This document shows, piece by piece, positions 52,453 to 64,000 of a DNA stretch of 64,000 bases. The DNA comes from Trichinella spiralis (lineage: Eukaryota > Nematoda > Enoplea > Trichinellida > Trichinellidae). Under the pieces are notes generated by a model. The model saw only the letters and a program-made list of their open reading frames with translations. It was not told where the DNA came from and did not search any database. Position numbers and translations under genes: made by a program. Location: assembly GCA_000181795.3 (NCBI GenBank), contig CM012953.1, positions 910,720 to 974,719 on the forward strand, given 5' to 3'. Numbering within the stretch: the first letter of the stretch is position 1; every line of letters begins with the position of its first letter.

Positions 52453-54894
52453 ATGGTTGATTTAAATGAAATTTTATTTTTAAGCTATAAGTCAATAGAA
52501 GAACAATTAAGAGACAAGTTTAATTGGAGGGAAGTTTTCATTGAAAAATTGAACATTCCGCGAGTTTCAACAGATCCGAAATGTTTATTGTTGTTGGCTC
52601 ATTCCAGTGACAAGAAGACTGCAATATATGGAGTTCATCAATTAACAAAGTTGCACTTTCCAGGTTCCTTCTTTTCTGCAATGCTTGCATATATCAACAT
52701 AAAATTTATTATTTTCTTCCAGACTGGCTTTTGCTTCCACTTTTGCAGCAGTGCGATTCTTCAGTTTTGTCTGCGTTGATTTTGCTGCATTCGCCAACTG
52801 CAAACTTAATTCGAACACCTCCTCCACGCAATATAATACCTGAAGTGAGTATGATTTATCACTAGAATTTAATTTTCATTTAAAATGCACTATAATTATT
52901 AGAAATTATTTCAAAATATTTTATAGGGGGAATTACACAGTAGCATTCGTGAATATCTTGCAAGTTTGAGCAGGCATGGTGGGGACGTTTGCACCACGTT
53001 TTACACCGAACTTGCCCTTCACATGAAACATTTCCAGTCATCTTCTGAAGATGTAAGAGTTTAATTTAAAAAAAATTACACAAATTTCATTTTTAGGAGT
53101 TTTATTCAGTATCATCTAATATTTCTTATAATTTAATCTATTGATGATATATATTAGATAAATTTTAACTTTTTATCATAGAACTATTTTAATTTTTATG
53201 ATTTTTTAACAGGAACTGCTTGCTGGCATTGTTGATGCAGAGTATAAATTGGGAGATAAATTACCACACTTAAGAAAGTTTACAATGTATTTGGAAGCGC
53301 TGGCTGCACATTCTGCTGTATGTTTGTACGAGTTTTAAGCGCTTGAAAATATATAATTGTTTTATTATGTAGGATGTGACTACGTGCAAAGAAATGTCTC
53401 ATCCAGATTTGCTTGGTCTTTTGTGGTCATGCTGGCACTGTACGCAATACTCGTCTGATGTGAAGATTAAAAGTCTCATATTGAAAACATTAGCTAACCT
53501 TGCTGCCTTCAATTTGTCGATTGGCGATGCGCTGATCAGAGCAGGTGAAAGTGTGCAATTGTTTTGAATGGTGTTTTTTAATTGAAAGGATTTTTTAAGG
53601 TTGGTCGAAAATTTTGAATGAATGTAAAAAGGACAGAAAAAGATTACAGCTTCAGCTGCTTGCAACGAAGACGTTGGAAAATTTGGCTCGACGTTTTCCT
53701 GATTCTCCAACATACGAGGATGGTATATATTTGTTAAAAGGATCCTGTTGGGATAGGTGAGAATATATTATTGATGTGTTTGTAATTTTTAAATGACAAC
53801 GACAAATATTCGCTTTCAAAAGAGATCAATATGACGCGGATATTATTTTCGTACATGGCCTTCGAGGTGGCATGTTTCGAACATGGAGGCAAAAAGATTA
53901 TACAAAAGAGAAAGATTCAATTTTGAATGAAATCAACATGAAAGCACCTCAAATCTACTGTTGGCCAAGAGTATGTATGGAAATTGCGTCTTGTTATTTT
54001 ACTGAATTTTCTTTTCAGGATTGGCTTGCTGAAGATATCAACAAACCGGTGCGCATTTTAGGCATTGATTACGATTCTTATGTGAGTGACTGGAGCAGCA
54101 GATGTCCTGCGTTTTATGACAAGTTGTTTAAAGTAGTTTGAAATATTGATTTCATATATGAAAGATGCATCAATTTCAGGAACCTACTTCTATCTAGAAG
54201 TGAAAATTTTGCCGCGAAATTGAGAAAGGCTGGCGTCGGAGACAGACCAATAATTTGGATCACTCATTCAATGGGAGGTAATGATTTGGAGATGGTTTGA
54301 TGATACAGTTAGTAGTAGTAGTAGTTGTTGTTGTTGTGTAAATTGTGCTTTTCAGGACTTTTGGTGAAAGAGCTTCTTCGGTCGATTGACAAAGAACAAT
54401 GTTCCGAAACGCAGAGTGGAACAAAATCCATACTGTCCAACACGGTCGGTTGCGTTTTTTACGCCACACCTCATTTGGGTAGTTCGCTGGCGACTACATC
54501 GCAAAGTCGTATACTTCGACTTTTTCTTCTCCCTTCAACTGAAATCAACCTTCTCCAAGAAAGTAAATTTTACTAATTTTACAAAATTCAAAAATACAAA
54601 TAAAATCAGAGAAACACTGCTCTCTTAGATTCGCCATACCTGGTGGAATTGAATTTGGACTTTTTGAATATTTTGCAAAAGCAACAAATCGCCTGCTTAT
54701 CGTTCTCGGAAACGCTGCCCAGTCGTTTGCCATTTACGGCGTTCAAAGTTTTGCTGGTTTCTGAAAATTCATCCCAAGCTATACCAGGTTCGAAATATCG
54801 ATTGTTGGAATCCCATTTCAACGTCTGCAAGCCTCAGGATCGGCATGCGATTAGTTACAGAGCGTTAGTGGACTTCATTTCTGCAATAATTTAA
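52453..54894 (+). CDS. SERAC1: SERAC1 phospholipid-remodelling serine hydrolase
   Basis: Eleven exons (52453-52663, 52723-52844, 52927-53052, 53213-53317, 53373-53544, 53600-53756, 53823-53970, 54019-54122, 54180-54277, 54356-54562, 54629-54894) give 571 residues in frame; human SERAC1 has 654. The N-terminal half is helical (armadillo-like); the C-terminal half is an alpha/beta hydrolase: VDAEYKL region, then DIIFVHGLRGGMFRTWRQKD, WLAEDINKPVRILGIDYDSYVSDW, and the nucleophile elbow WITHSMGG with Ser412. As in human SERAC1 (SHSMG), the first Gly of GxSxG is missing. The end HFNVCKPQDRHAISYR carries the probable catalytic His. SERAC1 works at the mitochondria-ER contact in phosphatidylglycerol remodelling and cholesterol transport. 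The donor of exon 8 (after GACAA) was chosen by frame and homology. The usual N-terminal membrane anchor is not seen. Confidence 0.95.
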
Positions 54895-55006
54895 ACTGTT
54901 GTCTCATCTTAAACGAAGAATTTATTTATCTGCAGGTAGTAATGTTAAAATTACACATGTAAAATAAAGAAACAACTATTGGAGGAAATGACACGACCAA
55001 CATCAA
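54895..55006. terminator. Overlapping 3' ends of SERAC1 (+) and PPWD1 (-)
   Basis: Only 112 bases separate the two stop codons. A plus-strand AATAAA at 54962-54967 would end SERAC1, and a minus-strand AATAAA (plus TTTATT at 54921-54926) would end PPWD1. The implied transcripts overlap tail-to-tail by several tens of bases. Confidence 0.6.
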
Positions 55007-57551
55007 TCAATGCAAACTGATACTGAGAATTCGAATTTCATCGAATGGTTTATTGTTCTTTGGATTCGTCTTCACTTGGTTGATGTTTTGAACAATTTCC
55101 ATTCCTTTGGTCACTCTTCCAAAGATTGTATGTTTTCCATCCAAGTGTGGCTTTAATTTGAAACAAAAAAACAAGTACAGAAAACAAAAAATAATTTTCC
55201 AGGAAATAACAATTTGCACTTACAGCTGGAACGACGGTGATGAAAAACTGAGATCCGTTGGTGTTTGGACCACAGTTGGCCATGCTCAACATGTAAGGGC
55301 GATCGTGTTTCAGAGATGGGTGAAATTCATCTTCAAAATCTGAACCCCAGATACTTTCACCACCTGACCCGCTTCCTACAGACAAACAACCAGTGTGACA
55401 CATTAATTAATTAATTACAATGGACGCTGCGTAAATGATAAAATCTGCCTCACCAGTTGGATCGCCGGTCTGTATTATGAAACTTTTGATCACCCGGTGA
55501 AAAATGTGCATATTGTAATAGCCTCTTTTGGCGAGAGTGCAAAAATTTTCAACCGCCTTCGGACATCTTTAAACAATTAATTAAATACAGACATTACAAA
55601 GAGAAGAAATTATGTTTCGTAACTTACAATTTTGGATACAGTTCGCATTGTATATCTCCAAAAGAAGTGTGAATAATGCACGATTCGTTCAAACTTTTCG
55701 ACAAATCCTTTTCCTTTAAAATAAATCAGTTGTAAGTTGTATTTTATTAATGATGAATAAAAACAGCACACCTCCATCGTGGTCGTGAGATCCTCTTGCC
55801 GTGGCTTCTCGTTGAAAACGTCTCGTTCATTTTCTTTCCCAGACGTATAGGGTTCCTGGTTGGTAAAAATGTAAAATCGGTACTTCTTGTACGCGGTTGC
55901 AATGAGCATCGGATCCGGTTCGGCTCTTTTCAAAATGGGATTTTCCGAAGCTTCCATTTCCATCGTTATCGACGAACTAGTGCCGGCTTTTTCCACAGCA
56001 GCAGCTGGCACTGCTCGGCACAATGCAATATTGAGAAAACGTAAATTTTCCGTCTTTCCTGTTCCAAACAAACAAATGAAAACAACAACAACAATTACAA
56101 GAAATTAATACCAATTATTCGAATGCATCGATTGGTTTTCACGTTGATCACTTTGATACCGACCAATGTCGGTATGAGAATGAAATTGCCACTTTCGTCA
56201 TACAGAACCTTCGTCAAACTCAACGTATCGAGATGCTGTTGTATATCTTTTTCCATAGCTATACGCCTGTTGTAATCCATCGTTGATAAACCGTATCGAT
56301 CTGTCGCTTCCAAATAGTTTTTCACACTTTCGTCAATGACTTTGAATATTTTTCCCGTTTCGAATCTGTGATCAGAAGAAAATTTCTATTCTAAACACAC
56401 TGCATCATTTGAAAAATATTATTATTATTTACTTGAAAAAACGAAGCAGTCGATCCGTTGCATAAGTGACGAACTCTTTTCCGTCCGGAGTGAAAGTCAA
56501 GCAGAGTAGTTTGACTTTTGCTTTCGCAAATTCGTACAGGTCGGTATCAATTTTGAAATCCCAACCGACCGCATGTTTCGGAAACTGATAATCATGCCTG
56601 GGGCCGCTCCACAATTCCAAAATTGATTCACTATCTGCCGATATAGCGGAGTCGTACAAATAATTATACTGCAAACAGATTTGCAAATCACAATTACAAC
56701 ATCCGAACAAGCTTTCCCTTCCACCCCCCCCCCTACAAGCTCATACTTCGATCAATTGCACTTCTTTGTAATGTAACTTTAACTCGTGAATTGGCTCATT
56801 GGTACCACGAGAGTCGTAAATGAAAATAGAAGGTGAATCACTCGCCGACACTGCCACGGCTGCAATCGGATCCGCTGCCGCGTGTACAAAACAGCACGTA
56901 GCTGGAACGTATTCGAATCGCATCATGTTGATCATATCAAAATTTGCCACATCAAATATTTTCAAAGATTTATCAGTGGAAATAGTGCACAACAACGTTC
57001 CATTCGAATTCACTGCCATGTGCTTGATCGCATCTACAATTATCACATTTGCAATGCAATTAGTGATTTATCATTCAAAAATTGAAAATGAAAAAATTTT
57101 ACTTTGATGACAACGAAAATGTTTCACAAATTCAATGCCTTCGTTGTGTAGTTTCTTCCAAAATTTTACGTGGCCATCAGTACTTGCGGTAATTATAAAA
57201 TCAGTTCTGAACAATTTTCAATATACAAACAAATTACAGCTCAAGAATAACTTAAAAATTAAAATTTTCCATTATTTTATACTTTTTACATAAACAAAAC
57301 CTACTTGGTGGCAATAACGTGAGTAATTGTATTGCGGTGCATGAAAGACTTTTCATAAGCTTCCGCAGATGGAATATTACGCAAATAGACATCTTCGAAC
57401 TCAAGTGCTAAACAATTATGCATTAATCTAAAAATTAAAACAAACGCAAATGCAAACTTTTCCGCTGTTTTGCAGGTGGCGCTGATTCGCATTCACTCAA
57501 CAATGGACCACATTCTTCCCGTTCGCTTTCCTCTTCGCTAATTTTCATCAT
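55007..57551 (-). CDS. PPWD1: PPWD1: WD40-repeat peptidyl-prolyl isomerase (spliceosomal cyclophilin)
   Basis: Eleven exons on the minus strand: 57551-57458, 57407-57305, 57206-57103, 57033-56747, 56668-56433, 56365-56112, 56058-55772, 55713-55628, 55566-55454, 55375-55224 and 55150-55007, 619 residues in frame (human 646). Residues about 30-400 form the WD40 domain ([66 protein letters not shown]). After a linker (ERDVFNEKP) comes the cyclophilin domain (about 455-619): [35 protein letters not shown] with the active-site FHR.I..F..Q.GD motif, [15 protein letters not shown] and [10 protein letters not shown]. These are intact, so isomerase activity is expected. PPWD1 is found in nuclear spliceosomal C complexes. 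ATG 57551 is followed by a second in-frame ATG; a tgtag acceptor-like site lies just upstream. The donor after AAAA (57458) was chosen to give KQRKT-LEFEDV, matching the family. Confidence 0.95.
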
Positions 57552-58810
57552 TCACATACGCTACAATTATCTTCAAAACAACAAAGTTCTATTTTAAGAT
57601 CAACATTATAGTGTAGGTTAAAAAATAATCGCAATATACAATCAAAGCAAAATCGAATTCTGATTTTCAAAAAGCGTTCAACGCAAAAGTCTCTGTTGTG
57701 CAACCATTTACTTTACGTCAAAACCAGTAAAACTTTAAAAGCTAAGAAAAGAATTCTTGCAAAATTTAACACTAATTTCTAATCATATTAAAGGATATAA
57801 TAGTGGAAAATAAAATTGTACGTAAGTAAAATTAAAAAACGTCCAAAAAACTCACAAATCAAACTTTTTAAGCATCAATGATTTTGTCATGGATATACTG
57901 TATTTATTTGAACTTAATTTATAAACTTTATTACTGTATTGTTTATGCATTATAGTAGATGATTTTTTTGTTCAATATAAATAATATTATGCATATATTT
58001 ATTTATTATAATATATTTTTATCAATATAATATTTAAGAAGTGAAAACTTAGTACAAAATATGATTTTCATTCTTTGCATCATTACTGTCCGTTATATTA
58101 CAATTTGAAGTGTAGTGAAACTTATCAGAACTTAAAATTAAATTTTAAACAGAATTTTCATTTTAAATGTCGCAACATAGATAAATATTTCAATAAACAA
58201 AATATTTCTGTGAAATTTTTATTTTAAAAATTGTTAAGATGTTTATCTTAAAAATGATAATAATTAATTTGGCAATAATTTTGCTAATCATTTATAAACT
58301 TTAAAAAAATTAAAAAATATTTTTCAATCGTTTACCGTATAAATACATAAGTGTTGCCGTAAACTATAAAGTGCAGATACTTTTTGTAGGTGGCTAAAAT
58401 ACTTTAGAATTATTTTTTGAACATGTCAAATTCCCACATTTAATACATTTGAATCTTTTTTATACATTCAGCTAATATTTACTGACAATGTTACAAAGTT
58501 TGTTACAATTAGCTGCTTTAAATCTTGAATATTGTCATTTGAATATGGTTTTTTTATGACAGTTTTTGATTGTACATGTTGACTTACTGTATACGTTTAT
58601 GAATTCTTTCCAGAATTGCATTCAGAGTTAGATGATTGTTTTTAATTTTAATCTTATGGTTCAGTGCGTTTATTTTAATTTTTAGTTAAGCTGTTCATTT
58701 AATTAGTTAATTTATCTTTTTCAGATAATTATTGATTTCATCGCGTTTGCATTATTTGTTCCATTGTAAAGTTTCATTGACTGTCAGTTCTTCTGTCATT
58801 TCACGATTTT
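57552..58810. other. Divergent promoter region, PPWD1 and B55
   Basis: About 1.26 kb, very AT-rich, between two genes transcribed away from each other. No coding frame or RNA gene is recognised. A tgtcag acceptor-like site lies about 25 bases before the B55 ATG. Confidence 0.6.
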
Positions 58811-61800
58811 ATGGCCTCTGACCTGTCAGGGTGTAGTTCTGAAACCAACGAAGACCAGCCTGGAGAAATACAGTGGTACTTTTCTCAAATCAAGGGCCAG
58901 ATTGAAACTGAAGTTATTAATGAAGGTAATAAGTGAACTTTAATGTTATACGGTTATGTTCAAAAGTAAATATTTATATGTAGCATAATCACTACGAATA
59001 ATTACTTTAGTGTATTTGCTTTACTGTATAGAAAGATTAATTTTTAAAGATTTTGGAATTAATGAATGTTTATTTAGTTTTACCAACTGTAGTTACATTA
59101 CAATTTTTGACACAATTTTAAGTAAAGGGTTGAAAGTTTTCAGTTTTATTAATTTATTTTTCATAAAACGTTAATTTTGAAAAATATTTGGAAATGACTG
59201 TATGGTTTTATTCAGCTTTATTTGCATTTATAGAAAAAGTATTAAATTTTTGCTTACATTCTTCTTTTTTGATAAAACATTTCATTTTATTTGATAAAAC
59301 AAATTTTATTTATTATTTCTTTCAAAAGCATGTATTTGACTAATTAAAGATACCTATTATGAACCTGTGATAGACAATTGATGTATTTCACTTTATTATG
59401 AAAATTAAGTATTAAAACTCGACACAGTCATTCTCTTGTACTATCTTATTCAAGTTTGTATCAGATATAGCCTCGTCGAAGTTGATGTTTTATTTGGTCA
59501 TTTATATATGCTTAAATTTCTTGATTGTTTTCGCCGTTTGCTTGATAAACATTTGTAAAAATGTCTGAAGGGTGTTAATTTTTTTTTGTTTTACATCTTT
59601 TTTTCAATATGCTTGATTGAACTTGTTTTCAGTTTTTCTTGTTCATTTAAATTTTTACTAATGCATGCATTTGAGGTTAATATAACGGTAAATTACAATT
59701 ATGTTAAATTATTTCAAGGGTAAAAATATGAATTTTTTGGAATTGTATCGTGAATTTTTGTTTCTTTTTCGGAACATCTTAATTTGCAACAGGTTTTACA
59801 GGGCTGACTTCTGCTAAACTCTATTACTAATTTCCCACGCGATGTCATCATCGAAATGTAAAAAGAATTAGTGGTGACGGAATATCATCTGACGAGATGT
59901 TCGCTATTCTTATTTTTAACTGATTGATTTCTTAAAAGCAGTTCAATTTGCACTAATCATTTGTCGCTTACGCAGTTCATCAAAGATTGATTTGTACGCA
60001 CTTTGCAGATAATGTTTGTTAGTTATTTTTTGATTTACAGTAATAACTGATGACACTCAAGTTTTATTTGCAGTTATTATTTTTTGTTTGAATTTTAGTT
60101 TGGTTATCATTTGAGCAATATTATTCATTGCTCTCTCGTAATTCACGGTATTTCATTCTGTTTTGAGGTATTTTTTGTGTCGAAACGTATACAACATAAG
60201 GAAAATATATTTACCTTAGATTTTTTACTGTTTTTTGTCAGTGTCAGTGACAGTCAGTTTGTGATGGTTGATTCATTTTGGGAAAAAAGACTGTTTCGTG
60301 AATGTAAGCATTTAAATTATGATCATAATTCATGTTTGTATATTTATTTAGAGTGTATTTTTTGATATTTTTATGTTTTCAAAATTTACGTATTGTGAAA
60401 TTTTTTCAGCCGATGTAATATCATGCGTTGAATTTAATCATGATGGTGAATTGCTGGCTACCGGTGATAAAGGCGGACGCATTGTAATATTTCAACGTGA
60501 TCAAAGCGTGAGTAATTGCTGCTCTTATCTTGCTGACCTATTATTGATATTGCAACGTCAATTATTTAAATAAGAGAACAGGTTGTGTTTCTTAATTTGT
60601 GTAATAGAAATTTTTTTTATTCTTACTAATTGAAGAAGAAAATTGGCATTCTTTTTTTAATGATATTGTCATTTAAATTTTTAAAAATAAAATGGAATAA
60701 CTGCTTGAATGTTGAGCAGTTTAATTTTACACTTATAACTGTTATGAGGTTCGTTTGCAGAATAAAAGAGTATTATTAAATGATTTAAATTTGATAAGAG
60801 AAATGGTTAATGGCTTATTATTTTTTTGAATGAAATATACGTTCGTGTGAATTTATGTTTTTTGATTAAATTGTTAAAATAAGAATGAAAAGTCGATTGA
60901 TCGATGATATAATACAATCGTTTTTTTCAATGTTGAAGTTGTTATCATTTGTTTTGTTGTTGGTAGAATAAGCTGGTGAATGGTCATCGAAGCCCTGAAT
61001 ACAAAGTGTTTAGCACATTCCAGAGTCATGAACCAGAATTTGATTATTTGAAATCTATAGAAATAGAAGAAAAAATAAATCGTATTCGATGGTTGAAAAG
61101 GAAAAACGTAGCTCATTTTCTACTTTCGACTAATGGTATGTTTTGTTAATTAAAAAAAATGTACGCTTATGTTGTTGCTTGAAAATTGATTTTTCTAGAT
61201 AAAACAATAAAATTATGGAAAGTGACTGAACGTGATAAGCGGGTTGATGGCGGTTGGAATTTGCACGACGAATACGGCACTCCCCGGGTATTGCCCAGAG
61301 ATTCGAGTGCTCTGCATTTGCCGAAGTTGGTTCCAATGGAAATGGTGGTCGAAGCATCGCGCCGTCGTGTTTTCTCAAATGCCCATGCCTATCACATCAA
61401 CAGCCTTTCAGTGAATTCAGATCAGGAGACATTTCTGTCGTCAGATGATTTGCGTATCAATCTGTGGCACATTGAAATCACTAATCAAAGTTTCAGTATG
61501 CATTTTTCTTTTTATTAATTAATTGTATGAGAAAGTGCAGAGGATGAACGTTTGTTCATTTGTGTCTGTATGTAGATATAGTTGATGCGAAGCCGGCTAA
61601 TATGGAAGATTTAGCTGAAGTGATCACAGGAGCAACTTTTCATCCAGAGCACTGTAATCTTTTTGCCTACTCGAGCAGCAGAGGTACCATTCGCCTGTGC
61701 GATATGCGCGATAGGGCATTGTGCGATCATCCAGCTTGTGGTACTTTTCCATTTTGATTTGCTTTTATGTTACCGAATTGTTCATTGTTTAATTCAGTGT

Positions 61801-62474
61801 TCGAAGAGCCGGAAGATACTAGTAGCAACACATTTTTCACGGAAATAATTGCTTCGGTATCAGATGTGAAATTTTCATATTGCGGCGATTATTTGCTCAC
61901 AAGAGATTATCTCACTTTGAAAGTAAAATAGTTACTGTTGATGATTAAATTATGAAAATAAAGTATTAATTGTTGCCATTGATTTTCAGGTTTGGGATCT
62001 GAAAATGCAAAACAGACCGTTGGAAACGTACGATGTTCACGATTACTTGCGTAGTCGTCTGTGTACCCTGTATGAAAACGATTGCATGTTCGACAAATTC
62101 GAGTGTTGTTGGAGTGGAGACAATAGGTGAGAAAATTAATTAAAAAATTAATTGAATGGTGATTAATTAATTAATTAATTAATTGTCAAACTTTCAGACA
62201 TTTGCTGACTGGTGCCTATAATAATTTTTTTCGCACATTTAATCGCGAAAGCGGAACCGACATGACTTTGGAAGCGACCCCAGAATTGGCGCAATTTCAC
62301 ACGATGCTTTCTCCGAAGAGGGTCTGCTATGGAAGCAAGCGAAGAAAGGATGAATTCACACCGGACGCATTGGATTATTCGAAAAAAATTCTCCACTGCG
62401 TCTGGCATCCACAGGATAACATTATTGCTGCAGCGGCAACCAACAATCTCTACATATTCAACGATTACAATTGA
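58811..62474 (+). CDS. sur-6: Protein phosphatase 2A regulatory subunit B55
   Basis: Eight exons (58811-58925, 60410-60507, 60967-61135, 61199-61495, 61576-61737, 61798-61922, 61990-62126, 62198-62474) give 459 residues (human B55-alpha 447). It is a seven-bladed WD40 propeller along its whole length. Diagnostic text: [115 protein letters not shown] and [13 protein letters not shown]55 brings substrates to the PP2A core enzyme, controlling mitotic exit and Ras/ERK signalling (C. elegans SUR-6). The N-terminus ([19 protein letters not shown]) is a little longer than in human. Intron 1 is 1,484 bases, far longer than the others (60-460), and could hold regulatory sites. All junctions keep frame. 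Confidence 0.97.
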
Positions 62475-63569
62475 GTTCGGCGAATTATTTTTGTTGTTTG
62501 TTTTTTCTTATTTTTTTCTATTTAATTATTAAATAATTTTCACCAGTTTTTTTAATAGGAAGATGTCATGTTGATGTTTGTATTTTATTTTGTTTCACCG
62601 GACTGTCTTGCCGTTGCAATTTGATTATTGGTTATTATTATTATTATTATTTATTATTATGCTTTTTTTCAAACGTTTCTCCTATCCCAAAGACGAGGAT
62701 TCATGGTCAGTCCGTCGTTTATTGTTTTCTCATTTTTTCTCAAAAAAAAGGGATTGGGCGACCGATGCCTTTGTAATATGTCTTTTTCTGCCATTTATTT
62801 AAATTATTTATTTATTTTTATTTCAAATTTTCAAATAATCGTAATTTTTACACATTGTTAAAGACTGTTATAACTTTCGTTGAATGATGATCGTTTTACC
62901 GATATTTTCAACTTTTGCACTTTAGCTACGTTTTCGTTAGAAATTAAAGGCTTTATAATATTATTATTCTATTGGCATTCGAATCGATATTTTTGAAGAA
63001 AATTACATCATGCATCTTATGCAAAAACGCATTGCGAAGTTAAACTGAGCTGGTGCTAAAATCAATTTGAAAAATATTAATTAATTAAGAATAGCAAACT
63101 ACCACCCACAATACTTTACAATATTTAGTATTTTATTGAGATTTTATCTTCATTCGAGGGTTACTTTTGCATAAACATTTCTTCTCTTTATGAAGTGGTA
63201 ATTAATACCTATTTCTCATTAATCATTCGTATTAACTTAATAATAATTATAGTATAAAGTGGAAATCCGTCGTAAAAGTTAAAATACTTGCTCCTTCTTT
63301 AAAAACAAAATTTAAAATAGTAAAAAACAAACTTGCACATCACAACGTATTTAATAAATATGCAAATATAGCAACAGCTTTTGGAAAACATTTGTAGTGT
63401 TTTAATTTGATGTTGTCGCTGATTCGTTGAAGCAGTGCGCCAACAAAGAACTGTTTATACGTTATTGCATTTTTATTGAATACGTAACAAAGAACCGTTC
63501 ATACGCCATGGCATGTTGTACATCGGAATGTCATCGTGAGTTGCGGACGTATTGGACCTTTGGAGTAGT
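62475..63569. other. B55 3' region
   Basis: About 1.1 kb of AT-rich DNA with poly-T and TTA-rich patches. It should contain the B55 3' UTR. Nothing else is seen. Confidence 0.6.
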
Positions 63570-63960
63570 ATTCACAACGTCGGAATGAACGAAGCTTGGG
63601 TTGAGCACTGGCACTTGATGAAGCCTTGACCGTCAATTGCTGCTCTTCTGACTGCAGTTTGTAGAGGAACTTGGACATTTGAGATATCAGTTGTCGATAA
63701 CAAGAAATCCTTTATTGGCTCCAAGTTTGCCGCTGTATGTACTTTGACGCTAATATTCCTTGTCTGCAAGCAACGGTGTGCAGGGCATTGTTGATTTTCA
63801 AAACAACCACTAGCAAATTTCGTGGGTCTGCTGGACCGCGATCAACTTTCGGTATCTTTAGCGTAGCATATAACTCTTTGTGTGTATTTTTAAAGAACAG
63901 AATTGGAAGGATGCTGCACAGAAGAATATGGCTTTAAAAATAGAGTCTATTAGTTCTCTA
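63420..63960 (-). mobile_element. Retroelement-derived repeat fragment (fossil)
   Basis: The minus strand near 63770-63570 reads LQTAVRRAAIDGQGFIKCQC, resembling the GQGF-KC-C start of the cysteine-rich tail found in integrase-bearing retroelement proteins of nematodes (often annotated KRBA2-like). Plus-strand sequence at 63865-63950 repeats the segment found at 47750-47840. Only a broken piece is present; boundaries and family are uncertain. Confidence 0.4.
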
Positions 63961-64000
63961 TCTGTTTCATTAAAATTGGATATTCTCCAGATTCTGGTTT

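Noticed and set aside
1-64000. tRNA, rRNA, CRISPR arrays, bacterial genes
   Set aside because: I scanned by eye for tRNA box patterns, regular spacers and long intronless genes and found none I could support.

Overview
This is AT-rich animal DNA with compact intron-containing genes (typical gtaagt donors and tttcag acceptors), no prokaryotic features, and one assembly gap (36719-36988). Small introns, the gene set (CED-6, SUR-6/B55, peroxidasin) and the repeat types (Pao/BEL, Ty3-like, MULE, Tigger) suggest an invertebrate, most likely a nematode of the Trichinella type. That placement is inference.

Layout. (1) 28-1351, minus: 5' part of a CPEB-like RNA-binding protein gene, running off the left edge. 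(2) 6877-11621, plus: complete peroxidasin. (3) 13499-22932, plus: Integrator subunit 1, about thirty exons. (4) 23375-25746: foldback DNA element with about 308-bp terminal inverted repeats. (5) 26259-28591, minus: CED-6/GULP engulfment adaptor. (6) 32144-36718, minus, continuing into the gap: SPEN-like protein with a C-terminal SPOC domain, followed beyond the gap by a degenerate Lys/Glu-type tandem repeat (36989-37800). (7) 38687-51000: transposon graveyard with a MITE, two Pao/BEL fossils in opposite orientation, a Ty3-like fossil, a deleted Tigger element and a MULE transposase fragment. (8) 52453-54894, plus: SERAC1, tail-to-tail with (9) 55007-57551, minus: PPWD1 cyclophilin/WD40. (10) 58811-62474, plus: PP2A B55 regulatory subunit. 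(11) 62475-64000: mostly empty, ending in a repeat fragment.

The host genes are unrelated housekeeping and developmental genes: snRNA and mRNA processing (INTS1, PPWD1), translation control (CPEB), extracellular matrix cross-linking (peroxidasin), corpse engulfment (CED-6), transcription repression (SPEN), lipid remodelling (SERAC1) and phosphatase targeting (B55). They do not form an operon. Exon models were built by hand; those for peroxidasin, CED-6, SERAC1, PPWD1, B55, CPEB and the SPEN tail keep frame across every junction. I found no convincing undescribed system. The best leads are the foldback element with a possible RNA-binding-domain fragment inside it, the SPEN gene's missing N-terminus, and the overlapping SERAC1/PPWD1 3' ends.
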